Origin: Lachnospiraceae bacterium
GTDB lineage: Bacteria > Bacillota_A > Clostridia > Lachnospirales > Lachnospiraceae
Assembly: GCA_017542725.1 (NCBI GenBank)
Contig: JAFXWR010000188.1
Coordinates: 1 to 6,780, forward strand
Length of the DNA stretch: 6,780 nt
Direction of reading: 5' to 3'
In this document: in pieces, positions 1 through 5,273 of the stretch
How the letters are laid out: each line of letters starts with the position of its first letter
Numbering within the stretch: the first letter of the stretch is position 1
Notes under the pieces: model-generated
What the model was told of the DNA's origin: nothing
Databases searched by the model: none
The model's input: the letters and a program-made list of their open reading frames with translations, nothing else
Made by a program: the position numbers and the translations under genes

Positions 1-1
1 A

Positions 2-382
2 AAAATAATGGGCATTGAGGGAAATGAACAATTAACCATTGAAATGCGAAGGCTCTATATAATCACGAAAGCAAATAATACTCTGCCATATACGATTAGA
101 AACTTGGAAAGAAAAATCATAAGTCTACTTGGAAATAATAACTTTTCTATGGAGATGAATTACAACGAGTATCATTTGCAGATTATTCTTTTTGTGCAGA
201 ACTTTGACAAAATAGAATACTTGAAAGAGCAAATTGAGGGGATGATACCCTGCAACATAATTCTTGATTTAATAGTTATTTACAATCAGTACAAAATGTT
301 TACAAAATACACCTATGGCGAGTTAAGAACAATGACCCATAGGTATATGAGAGAGCATTATTTTGGGGAGGATGAAGAATAA
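2..382 (+). CDS. YmfQ/XkdU-like (DUF2313) phage baseplate protein, 5' end outside window
   Basis: This is probably the C-terminal two thirds of a phage tail/baseplate protein of the DUF2313 (YmfQ, PBSX XkdU) family. The frame is open to the left edge and there is no Shine-Dalgarno sequence before the ATG at 8. Family members are usually near 180-200 residues while only about 126 are visible, so the true start is likely upstream. Counting from the ATG at 8, the segment LPYTIRNLERKI (26-37), the IPCN-ILD-IVIYNQY stretch (80-95) and the tail YTYGELRTMTHRYMREHYF (101-119) match the family's C-terminal pattern of 'ipanl.ld..y.yNq...y.thgeL..yTh..lRe'. In contractile-tailed phages and PBSX-like elements this protein sits at the baseplate periphery, next to the gpJ-like baseplate protein, and is normally followed by tail-fibre genes. 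Here those fibre genes begin only at 3782, after an interposed block. The family call is from recalled motifs, not a search. Confidence 0.8.
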   Translation, partial: KIMGIEGNEQLTIEMRRLYIITKANNTLPYTIRNLERKIISLLGNNNFSMEMNYNEYHLQIILFVQNFDKIEYLKEQIEGMIPCNIILDLIVIYNQYKMFTKYTYGELRTMTHRYMREHYFGEDEE

Positions 383-425
383 TATATTTTTTTGGTTTGT
401 TTAAAAAGTTTTGTTAATATCTTGC

Positions 426-442
426 TTTTTTTTTTTTTTTTT
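426..442. repeat. 17-base poly-T homopolymer tract
   Basis: This is an uninterrupted run of 17 T residues in the gap after the baseplate gene. No strong hairpin precedes it; only a weak A-rich/T-rich pairing (403-408 with the start of the run) can be drawn, so it is not a convincing intrinsic terminator. It lies about 32 bases upstream of the -35 box at 475 and could act as an upstream AT-rich element or be prone to slipped-strand length change. Length may also be affected by sequencing error in homopolymers. Confidence 0.6.
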
Positions 443-474
443 GGTATGATTTTTGTGGGTAACTTTTATGGTTA

Positions 475-504
475 TTGAGTCTTTTAATTTTTTTGCTCTA
501 TAAT
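475..504 (+). promoter_or_regulatory. Vegetative sigma-type promoter for the cargo genes
   Basis: A perfect TATAAT -10 box lies at 499-504, with TTGAGT (four of six to TTGACA) at 475-480 and an 18-base spacer. Transcription would begin near 511, leaving a 5' leader of about 77 bases before the first cargo gene. The promoter sits between the baseplate gene and the cargo block and faces the cargo. It would therefore allow these genes to be expressed from the prophage independently of the late structural operon. The DNA is AT-rich, so chance matches are common, but this is the best-formed promoter in the window. Confidence 0.6.
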
Positions 505-587
505 GTGTTGCAATAATAGTGGATGATACAAGATACTTTGCACCTTGACTCAAACTTAAAAAGAAAGAAATATAAAATGGAGAAAAA

Positions 588-1397
588 GTGATTATGAAAA
601 CAAAATCTATATTAATTCTTACAGTAATATTCTCTATAATTTTATGCTCTTATACATTTTGTATGACTGATAAGATGCAATCATTTATAGAGGATGATAG
701 ATTTAAAGATGGCATTTCTTGGGACAATAGTAAAAAAGTGCAATATGGAAACTGGACTGGATATGGTTGTGCAGGATATGCTACAGAGTTTGTTAATTAT
801 TGTTTTGGTGGTACTAATCCTAAAATGGGTGTTTACTTTGATGATTCATCTGAAATAACTGATGGTGATGTAGTATATAAAATTGGGAATATGGGTGACC
901 ATTGGTTTTGTGTATTAGAAAAGAATGATGATGAGTATTATATTGCGGAAGGGAATTACAATAGTAAAGTTAGAGTAGCATGGGTAGATGAAGACTATGT
1001 GACAAGTGGATTTCAAAATGGATATCACTGGATGAATATTAATTCAAATAATGATGCAAAAACTTCAAACACCATTAATTATGATACCGATGAGTATGAT
1101 GATGCAAGTGAAGATTATGAAGATGAAACAATAGTACAAAGTCAATCTAAGAAAAAGACAAAAGGTAGAAGTGCTGTTGGTGGTGCTACAGTATGGAATA
1201 ATAAAACTAATGGCTTCAGTGGTTGGCAATATGAGAATAATAATTGGTATTACTATGATAATGGCATAAAAGATGTAAATAAATGGATATTTTACAATGG
1301 AGCATGGTATTATCTTGATAGTCAAGGAAAAATGCTTACGAACACTATGACACCTGATGGATACTATGTAGATTTTGAAGGGAAATGGGTAAAATAA
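588..1397 (+). CDS. Secreted NlpC/P60- or CHAP-like cysteine peptidase-type protein with C-terminal cell-wall-binding repeats
   Basis: This 269-residue protein is probably exported and anchored to the cell wall. Residues 1-25 form a signal peptide (Lys residues then a long hydrophobic run) without a clean lipobox. Residues 36-150 contain the pattern W..GYGCAG(58-63)...GD.VYK...HWFCVLE...AEGNYN(120-125), with Cys61 and His105 as the expected catalytic pair of a papain-like NlpC/P60/CHAP-type fold. I recall this signature from many secreted Clostridia proteins, whose substrate is mostly unproven. Residues 151-195 are a charged linker, acidic then Lys-rich. Residues 208-269 are choline/glucan-binding-type repeats (GWQY...NWYYYDNG, KWIFYNGAWYYLDSQGKML, DGYYVDFEGKW). 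GGAG at 579-582 is 5 bases from the GTG at 588 and 11 from the ATG at 594, so either could be the start; the ATG would remove two residues. It is first in a four-gene block behind its own promoter. It could be a wall hydrolase, an adhesin or a host-conversion factor; the signal peptide argues against an ordinary holin-dependent endolysin. Confidence 0.8.
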   Translation: MIMKTKSILILTVIFSIILCSYTFCMTDKMQSFIEDDRFKDGISWDNSKKVQYGNWTGYGCAGYATEFVNYCFGGTNPKMGVYFDDSSEITDGDVVYKIGNMGDHWFCVLEKNDDEYYIAEGNYNSKVRVAWVDEDYVTSGFQNGYHWMNINSNNDAKTSNTINYDTDEYDDASEDYEDETIVQSQSKKKTKGRSAVGGATVWNNKTNGFSGWQYENNNWYYYDNGIKDVNKWIFYNGAWYYLDSQGKMLTNTMTPDGYYVDFEGKWVK

Positions 1398-1398
1398 A

Positions 1399-1803
1399 AT
1401 GAGTCAAATTATGAAAATTAAAAAATTAGTACTTTTATCTGGAAAATCTAAAACAGGTAAGACAAAAGTTTTGAGGGATTTGTTTGATAATTCTAAGGTA
1501 ATTATAAATTTAAATCTTAAAAATAAAGTAGAGCGAATTGGAATTTGTAAAATTAAAAACAAAAATGTTGCAATTGTATCAGATGGAGATGCTATCAGTG
1601 TTGTAAAAAAGAGATATGCACAGCTTATTAAATGTAAAGTTAAAATAGATGTTGTTGTTATTGCATGCCACCCATCATTTTCAAATCAATCGATTGAAAT
1701 TTATAACGTGGAATATGCATTATTTGTTCCAAAGTTTGGCAAATATAATGGAAGAGCATCTGATGATACTAAAGTATTAAAAACTATTAAAGCATTAATC
1801 TAA
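1399..1803 (+). CDS. Small P-loop NTPase-like protein, function unknown
   Basis: This 134-residue protein has a Walker A motif near its N-terminus: strand KLVLLSGKSKTGKTK, where G15-T22 fits GxxxxGK[ST]. A Walker-B-like strand follows with an acidic end, NVAIVSDGD (57-64), and then a hydrophobic strand ending in a polar patch, DVVVIACHPS (84-93). This layout resembles small ATP/GTP-binding proteins of the kinase/MobB-like P-loop group, but I cannot assign a family. It lacks a signal peptide and membrane segments, so it should be cytoplasmic, unlike its three neighbours. The ATG lies 1 base after the previous stop and the only purine-rich site (AAGGG near 1378-1382) is too far upstream, so translation probably depends on coupling to the upstream gene. 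A second in-frame ATG at 1411 would still keep the P-loop. Its length and fold signs suggest a complete, intact gene. Confidence 0.7.
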   Translation: MSQIMKIKKLVLLSGKSKTGKTKVLRDLFDNSKVIINLNLKNKVERIGICKIKNKNVAIVSDGDAISVVKKRYAQLIKCKVKIDVVVIACHPSFSNQSIEIYNVEYALFVPKFGKYNGRASDDTKVLKTIKALI

Positions 1804-1834
1804 TTTATTATAATTATATTAAAGAGTATTATAC

Positions 1835-1840
1835 AAGGAG
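1835..1840 (+). promoter_or_regulatory. Ribosome binding site of the 1850 gene
   Basis: AAGGAG lies 9 bases before the ATG at 1850. It fixes that start and shows that the gene has its own translation initiation signal despite the 46-base gap from the P-loop gene. No promoter or terminator is evident in that gap, so the genes are probably co-transcribed. Confidence 0.7.
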
Positions 1841-1849
1841 AAAAAAACA

Positions 1850-2494
1850 ATGAAGTATTTTGATTACAAAATAATAAAAAAGCTTTTAGCTGGGCAGGTA
1901 ATTTATTTATTTTTGGGTTTATTTTTTTTAATAACGGCGGTGAAATCTGGTGACCCTTCTCAAGTTCCAGTTATATTGTGGATTATTTTTTGCTCTCCAT
2001 TTATATTTTTGTCTATTTTTCACTATTTAGTTAATAAAAAGATAGAAGTATATAATAGTTGGCTTCAAAGTGTAATAAAAGAAAGTTATATAAATGAAGT
2101 TTGCAATAAATACAAGATTGAAAAAAATGATGTTATGCCATTACATTATGTAACTAATCACTTAGGAGTACAATCTGTTCCGTTATGGACTAAATGGTTA
2201 AATGTCACAATGGCAATTTTTATATTTACTGATAATCAATTATATGTTTATGAAGAAGTATTTAATCCAGCGAAAGGAATAGTTGAATCAAAAACTTCTA
2301 ATTACTATTATTATAGTGATATAACTAATTTTAAGCTTGAAGAAAGAAGTGGTGAGATAGGTGTTAAGTTTACAGCAGGGAATACCGCATTTGATGAGCA
2401 TTTTGGCTGTGAAGAAGGTGATGGCACTTATGATTCAATAATGTTCTTACAAGACAGTATAAGAAAACATCATGAAAATATAAAAAACAAATAG
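1850..2494 (+). CDS. Membrane protein with two transmembrane segments and a cytosolic-type domain, function unknown
   Basis: This 214-residue protein has two hydrophobic helices at about 13-31 and 39-61, separated by a short polar loop (KSGDPSQ). Both ends should face the cytoplasm, with the larger C-terminal part inside. Residues 65-115 are helical and polar. Residues 118-208 contain strands and a terminal helix (TMAIFIFTDNQLYVYEE; YYYYSDITNFKLEE; GVKFTAGN; then SIMFLQDSIRKHHE). This 'strand, D-I-t-f, strand, final amphipathic helix' arrangement recalls bacterial PH-like domains attached to membrane anchors, but the likeness is weak and from inspection only. It follows the P-loop gene by 46 bases and precedes the lipoprotein gene by 20. 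I do not recognise a named family. Confidence 0.7.
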   Translation: MKYFDYKIIKKLLAGQVIYLFLGLFFLITAVKSGDPSQVPVILWIIFCSPFIFLSIFHYLVNKKIEVYNSWLQSVIKESYINEVCNKYKIEKNDVMPLHYVTNHLGVQSVPLWTKWLNVTMAIFIFTDNQLYVYEEVFNPAKGIVESKTSNYYYYSDITNFKLEERSGEIGVKFTAGNTAFDEHFGCEEGDGTYDSIMFLQDSIRKHHENIKNK

Positions 2495-2514
2495 AATGAG
2501 GAAATAAAACCATT

Positions 2515-3153
2515 ATGAAGAATAAAGCGATAATAGTTATTTTGATGTTAATATTTGGAATTATTATTTTTGCATGTAGTAATAATCAAGTAAATATTAA
2601 TAATCCTAAAAACAATAATACGGAGATGGAAATATCAAAGTTGAATGAAACAAAAATTGATTTTGATAGGGACTCAATTCATGTAGAATCAACAATAAAT
2701 GTTGATGAAGCGAAACCATTATCATTTGATGATTTTATAGTACGAGGCGATAACAGTATAACACGAAATGAAAATGGTCCAAATATAATTGATATTTATG
2801 CTTATAGAGGTGTTTTTGAAACAGCAGGTTTTTTCTTCAATTCATTTATAACAGGCGATGTCGCATCAACTTATAGAAAAATATCACTTAATGATACATA
2901 TGCAGATATTATTGAAAAATATGGTAAAGGAATTGAGGGTGTTTATACGATTGATGAAAATGATATTATAAACACTTTAAATACTAAAGCAATTACAATT
3001 AATAACTATACTTGGACTGATTTAGGAGTTCTTAATTATGGTGATAGATTTGTTGACTATACTTATTTATATGACAATCAGTATGATGTGCATTTGAGAT
3101 TTTATTTTAATATAGAGAATAAAGTTATTATGATTTTATATTATTATAACTAA
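2515..3153 (+). CDS. Lipoprotein with an SmpA/BLIP-like C-terminal domain, function unknown
   Basis: This 212-residue protein has a type II signal peptide: Lys residues, a hydrophobic run at 5-20, and a lipobox ending IFAC with Cys21 as the expected lipidated residue (Phe at -2 is slightly unusual). A polar Asn-rich tether follows (22-37). The C-terminal half begins with ISLNDTYADIIEKYGKG (about 122-138), close to the 's.g.s..eVi.kyG.p' motif of SmpA/BLIP-type domains common in Firmicute lipoproteins. It ends with strands YDVHLRFYFNIENKVIMILYYY, which fit the last two strands of that fold. It should sit on the outer face of the membrane. TGAGGA at 2497-2502 is 12 bases before the ATG, a rather long spacing. 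It is last of the four cargo genes. Phage lipoproteins in this position can act in superinfection exclusion, but nothing here proves it. Confidence 0.75.
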   Translation: MKNKAIIVILMLIFGIIIFACSNNQVNINNPKNNNTEMEISKLNETKIDFDRDSIHVESTINVDEAKPLSFDDFIVRGDNSITRNENGPNIIDIYAYRGVFETAGFFFNSFITGDVASTYRKISLNDTYADIIEKYGKGIEGVYTIDENDIINTLNTKAITINNYTWTDLGVLNYGDRFVDYTYLYDNQYDVHLRFYFNIENKVIMILYYYN

Positions 3154-3187
3154 TTTAAAATAACTTTTTATGCATGGAGACTTTTAT

Positions 3188-3243
3188 AAATACACAAATC
3201 ATATATTGTATTATTGGCTCAAAATAATAATGTGTATTTTTCT
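3188..3243 (+). terminator. Possible intrinsic terminator of the cargo transcript
   Basis: AAATACACA (3188-3196) pairs with TGTGTATTT (3231-3239). Inside it, TATTATT (3209-3215) pairs with AATAATA (3223-3229) around a GGCTCAA loop. The 3' arm runs into a T-rich stretch ending at 3243. The stems are AT-rich with an asymmetric internal loop, so stability is modest. Its place, 35 bases after the lipoprotein stop, suits an operon terminator. Confidence 0.4.
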
Positions 3244-3385
3244 TTGCATATTATTACATATTGTTTGGATTATTAAATATTTTTAGTTTTATATATAATA
3301 TCAAAATGCAAAGTGATAGATTTATAGATATTTGTAATGCGATAAACTTATTTATACACTTTTTGTTATATATTTTATATTTTTC

Positions 3386-3652
3386 ATGATAATTTATATA
3401 ATTAAGCAAAAACAAAGCATTAAGTGTATAATGTATTTAATTGAGACAAATTATGTAGCTTTAATTTTGGCTTTGAGTATCTTTATTTACACTAAGACTT
3501 ATGGTGATACAAATGAAATTATTAGTGCAAATATGACAAAAGGCAATAAGTTTTACTATATCCCTAATTTATTGGTAACATTGTTCTCAATATTATTTTG
3601 TTTTACTACTGATAGTATTATCAAATTTTATTTAATAAAACATGGAATTTGA
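3386..3652 (+). CDS. Doubtful small hydrophobic protein ORF
   Basis: This open frame of 88 codons contains two hydrophobic stretches, YVALILALSIFIYT (about 23-36) and IPNLLVTLFSILFCF (about 59-73), separated by a polar loop, as in a small two-helix membrane protein. Against it: there is no Shine-Dalgarno sequence before the ATG at 3386 or before the internal ATG at 3431, the DNA is AT-rich enough to produce hydrophobic frames by chance, and no family is recognised. In its favour, it is the longest frame in the gap and its loop (TYGDTNEIISANMTKGNK) has ordinary composition. It could be a decayed or unexpressed cargo gene, possibly a holin-sized membrane peptide. Confidence 0.3.
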   Translation: MIIYIIKQKQSIKCIMYLIETNYVALILALSIFIYTKTYGDTNEIISANMTKGNKFYYIPNLLVTLFSILFCFTTDSIIKFYLIKHGI

Positions 3653-3690
3653 TAAAAAAATATTGCAATGATGGTTAAATCTGATTTTTA

Positions 3691-3721
3691 TTTACATATG
3701 TAATGATATTAATGGTATAGT
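3691..3721 (+). promoter_or_regulatory. Possible extended -10 promoter before the tail-fibre operon
   Basis: TGGTATAGT at 3713-3721 combines a TGn extension with a five-of-six -10 box. TTTACA at 3691-3696 is a fair -35 box at a long 19-base spacing. Initiation would fall near 3728, at the very foot of the hairpin at 3730-3752. The placement is suggestive, but the local AT content makes chance matches likely. Confidence 0.35.
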
Positions 3722-3729
3722 ATTTATTG

Positions 3730-3756
3730 AAGAGAAGTTTAGCGCTTCTCTTTTTT
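3730..3756 (+). terminator. Intrinsic terminator-like hairpin upstream of the tail-fibre genes
   Basis: AAGAGAAG (3730-3737) pairs perfectly with CTTCTCTT (3745-3752) around a 7-base loop, TTTAGCG, and the arm continues into a run of six T residues (3751-3756). This has the form of a Rho-independent terminator reading rightward. It ends 25 bases before the first tail-fibre gene, so it would separate the cargo block from the tail operon. Alternatively, if transcription starts at the -10 box just upstream, it would be a 5' stem-loop protecting the tail mRNA. Confidence 0.65.
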
Positions 3757-3769
3757 ATTGAAATTAAAT

Positions 3770-3774
3770 GGAGG
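3770..3774 (+). promoter_or_regulatory. Ribosome binding site of the tail-fibre gene at 3782
   Basis: GGAGG lies 7 bases before the ATG at 3782, optimal spacing for a Firmicute. It fixes the start of the first tail-fibre gene, and it lies 13 bases after the T-run of the hairpin. Confidence 0.75.
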
Positions 3775-3781
3775 ATAGTCA

Positions 3782-4366
3782 ATGAAGTATACGAAAAATT
3801 ATCAATTTAAAAAACCTGATGCAGATGATGCATATGACATACAAAATGAAAATGATAACATGGATTTAATTGATGAAACATTAAAGAACACAGTTGATAA
3901 TGTTGACATCGAATTAAATGCAGCACTCGAAGAGTTAAGAATAGCAATAGCAAATGCTACAGCGATACTTGAATCGGCTGTTGATAGTAAAATTGGAACA
4001 CATACAGGAGATACAAATAATCCTCATAAAGTAACACTCGCTCAAGTATTAGGAGGTGGAGGCTCATCAGTTATTCCTGTTACTAATGGTGGAACAGGTA
4101 ACTCATCAGTCGACACTACACCAACTCAAAACTCAACTAAAATGGTGACATCAGGTGGAGTTTATGCAGCTTTGCAAAACTTAACCCCAGCAAGCCATAA
4201 GCATAATGCATCTGATATTACAAGTGGAACTTTAGGTGTAGCAAGAGGTGGAACAGGGCGAAGTAGTAAAACTACTTCATCAAGTGAGTACGAATTTAGA
4301 GCAATAAAAGTGCAAAGCACAATTCCAACATCAGTTGATACTGGTTGCATTGTATTGGTGGTGTAG
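3782..4366 (+). CDS. Phage tail fibre protein (short fibre)
   Basis: This 194-residue protein is built like a Firmicute tail fibre. The N-terminus NYQFKKPDADDAYDI..ENDNMDLID (6-31) matches the usual tail-attachment start of such fibres ('nYgl.kP...d.ydi...N.Nmd.iD'). Residues about 31-70 form a helical, coiled-coil-like segment rich in Ala, Leu and Glu. GTHTGDTNNPHKVTLAQV (72-89) carries the widespread fibre motif NPHKVT. Then come two Gly-rich GGTG units, VTNGGTGNSS (100-109) and VARGGTGRSS (153-162), with the fibre motif SHKHNASDITSGTLG between (138-152). The last 25 residues look like a short beta-rich tip. Proteins of this kind form trimers at the tail tip and help recognise the host. It starts the tail-fibre operon behind the terminator-like hairpin, and its stop is 1 base from the next start. 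Confidence 0.85.
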   Translation: MKYTKNYQFKKPDADDAYDIQNENDNMDLIDETLKNTVDNVDIELNAALEELRIAIANATAILESAVDSKIGTHTGDTNNPHKVTLAQVLGGGGSSVIPVTNGGTGNSSVDTTPTQNSTKMVTSGGVYAALQNLTPASHKHNASDITSGTLGVARGGTGRSSKTTSSSEYEFRAIKVQSTIPTSVDTGCIVLVV

Positions 4367-4367
4367 C

Positions 4368-5072
4368 ATGAGTGTTTATTTTAATCAAGATGGAACAATT
4401 AAAAAAGGTTTTTTAAATCATAGTAATCGCCCTGTGTGGTTTGGTTATGTAAATGACAATGGGACTGTTAAGAAGTTTTATGATATTGCAGAGGCGATAG
4501 AAAAAATTATAGTGTATCCACGATTCTTGTTTCTTGATAAATCTACACCAACTATGACAAATGCTGATGAATCAACAATCGCAGGACTTAGTGGATATGG
4601 AAGTCTAACAGTTGGTAGCAACTACATTCAAACAATATCAAATCGTAATAATTCAAGTATATGGGTGATGGTTGGTGCGGATATTAAGTTCAAAAGCTAT
4701 AACAACAACTATGGTTATTACGATATTGATAGCCTTTGTGGTGCATACCGAAAATTTGATGCTTCAATTATAAAATATTCACTAAGTGCAACTGGTTATG
4801 TATTTTATAGAGGTAGCACATCAACTTCATCATATGGTTATGCTTTTAATGATTTGTTTGGTGGCGAGATAGCAAATTGCTCTGCATCAACAAGTAGTAC
4901 AGTAACTAAAACATTTAATGAGAATAATACAATACCTGAAGGACTGGCATTTGGTTATATTGGTGCTGGAAGACAATCAGGCTCACAAAACATTACAAGT
5001 AAAATAACTTTTAATTCATTTAGTATAAATGGTGTATCAATACCTATAGTTTGTGAGAATAGAATTTCTTAG
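4368..5072 (+). CDS. Putative tail-tip / receptor-binding protein, function inferred from context
   Basis: This 234-residue protein is called from the ATG at 4368 rather than an in-frame ATG at 4335, because the upstream extension lies inside the preceding gene and 4368 leaves a 1-base gap with a GGTGG-type site just before it. The N-terminus (MSVYFNQDGTIKKGFLN, then FGYVNDNGTVKKFYDI, about 1-43) looks like a small beta domain repeated as 'NqDGTiKK / NDNGTVKK'. The rest (60-234) is rich in Ser, Thr, Asn, Gly and Tyr with alternating hydrophobics, typical of a beta-rich binding domain, and has no signal peptide or membrane segment. I know no named family. Its place between a fibre and a collar-like protein suggests a structural or receptor-binding role. 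Confidence 0.65.
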   Translation: MSVYFNQDGTIKKGFLNHSNRPVWFGYVNDNGTVKKFYDIAEAIEKIIVYPRFLFLDKSTPTMTNADESTIAGLSGYGSLTVGSNYIQTISNRNNSSIWVMVGADIKFKSYNNNYGYYDIDSLCGAYRKFDASIIKYSLSATGYVFYRGSTSTSSYGYAFNDLFGGEIANCSASTSSTVTKTFNENNTIPEGLAFGYIGAGRQSGSQNITSKITFNSFSINGVSIPIVCENRIS

Positions 5073-5080
5073 GAGGGATT

Positions 5081-5257
5081 ATGAAGAGTGATAAATTTCA
5101 AAGTTTTTATATGAGTTTAACTGAATACAATGCACTTAATGACCAAGAAACAACTTGCGATGATGGAGATGAGCTTCAGGTTATTGATGAAGAGCAGACA
5201 CCAAGAAAAGTAGTAAAATATTGTGTCGCATTTAATGGTCACTGGTGCGAGAGGTAG
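5081..5257 (+). CDS. Small 58-residue tail-operon protein, function unknown
   Basis: A strong AGGAGG at 5071-5076, overlapping the previous stop codon, precedes the ATG at 5081. The frame runs 58 codons to the TAG at 5255-5257, 3 bases before the next gene. The start is MKSDKFQSFYMSLTEYNALN, the middle is acidic (DDGDELQVIDEEQ), and the end is KYCVAFNGHWCER with Cys48 and Cys56; a third Cys is at 26. There is no signal peptide or membrane segment. It does not match XkdX, the usual tiny protein in such operons. The perfect ribosome site and the tight fit between neighbours make it very likely a real gene. A tail assembly or tip accessory role is only inferred from position. Confidence 0.7.
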   Translation: MKSDKFQSFYMSLTEYNALNDQETTCDDGDELQVIDEEQTPRKVVKYCVAFNGHWCER

Positions 5258-5273
5258 AGTATGAATGGTAGTG
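5255..5273 (+). repeat. 19-base direct repeat spanning two gene starts, copy 1
   Basis: TAGAGTATGAATGGTAGTG occurs here and again at 5737-5755, each time covering the last bases before an ATG and the first codons (MNGS). Both copies are preceded by GAGG, 0 and 2 bases upstream. The coded N-termini remain alike beyond the exact match, pointing to a duplicated or shuffled gene-start module. Confidence 0.75.

Larger units (their letters stand above)
3154..3781. other. Very AT-rich gap between the cargo genes and the tail-fibre operon
   Basis: About 630 bases separate the lipoprotein gene from the first tail-fibre gene. In the sample I counted by eye (3241-3360), only about one base in five is G or C, well below the flanking genes. 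I see a two-part hairpin with a T-run (3188-3243), a doubtful 88-residue ORF (3386-3652), a possible extended -10 promoter (3691-3721) and a clear terminator-like hairpin (3730-3756). A 26-codon ORF from the ATG at 3306 has no ribosome site and is not called. No tRNA-like, transposase or attachment-site sequence is visible. Confidence 0.5.

Noticed and set aside
545..576. TTGACT and TATAAA as an alternative cargo promoter
   Set aside because: The spacer is 20 bases and the start would fall inside or after the ribosome site, leaving almost no leader; the TTGAGT/TATAAT pair at 475-504 is better.
1065..1325. 86-codon minus-strand frame with many Ile and Thr
   Set aside because: It lies inside the well-supported gene at 588-1397, has no ribosome site, and its composition simply mirrors the Asp/Asn/Tyr-rich coding strand.
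3154..3781. CRISPR array, tRNA or integration site in the long gap
   Set aside because: There are no spaced repeats, no tRNA-like cloverleaf and no integrase or core-site duplication in the window.
4335..4367. In-frame upstream ATG for the gene at 4368
   Set aside because: It would overlap the end of the fibre gene by 32 bases and add an untypical hydrophobic leader, while the ATG at 4368 sits 1 base after the stop with a GGTGG site.
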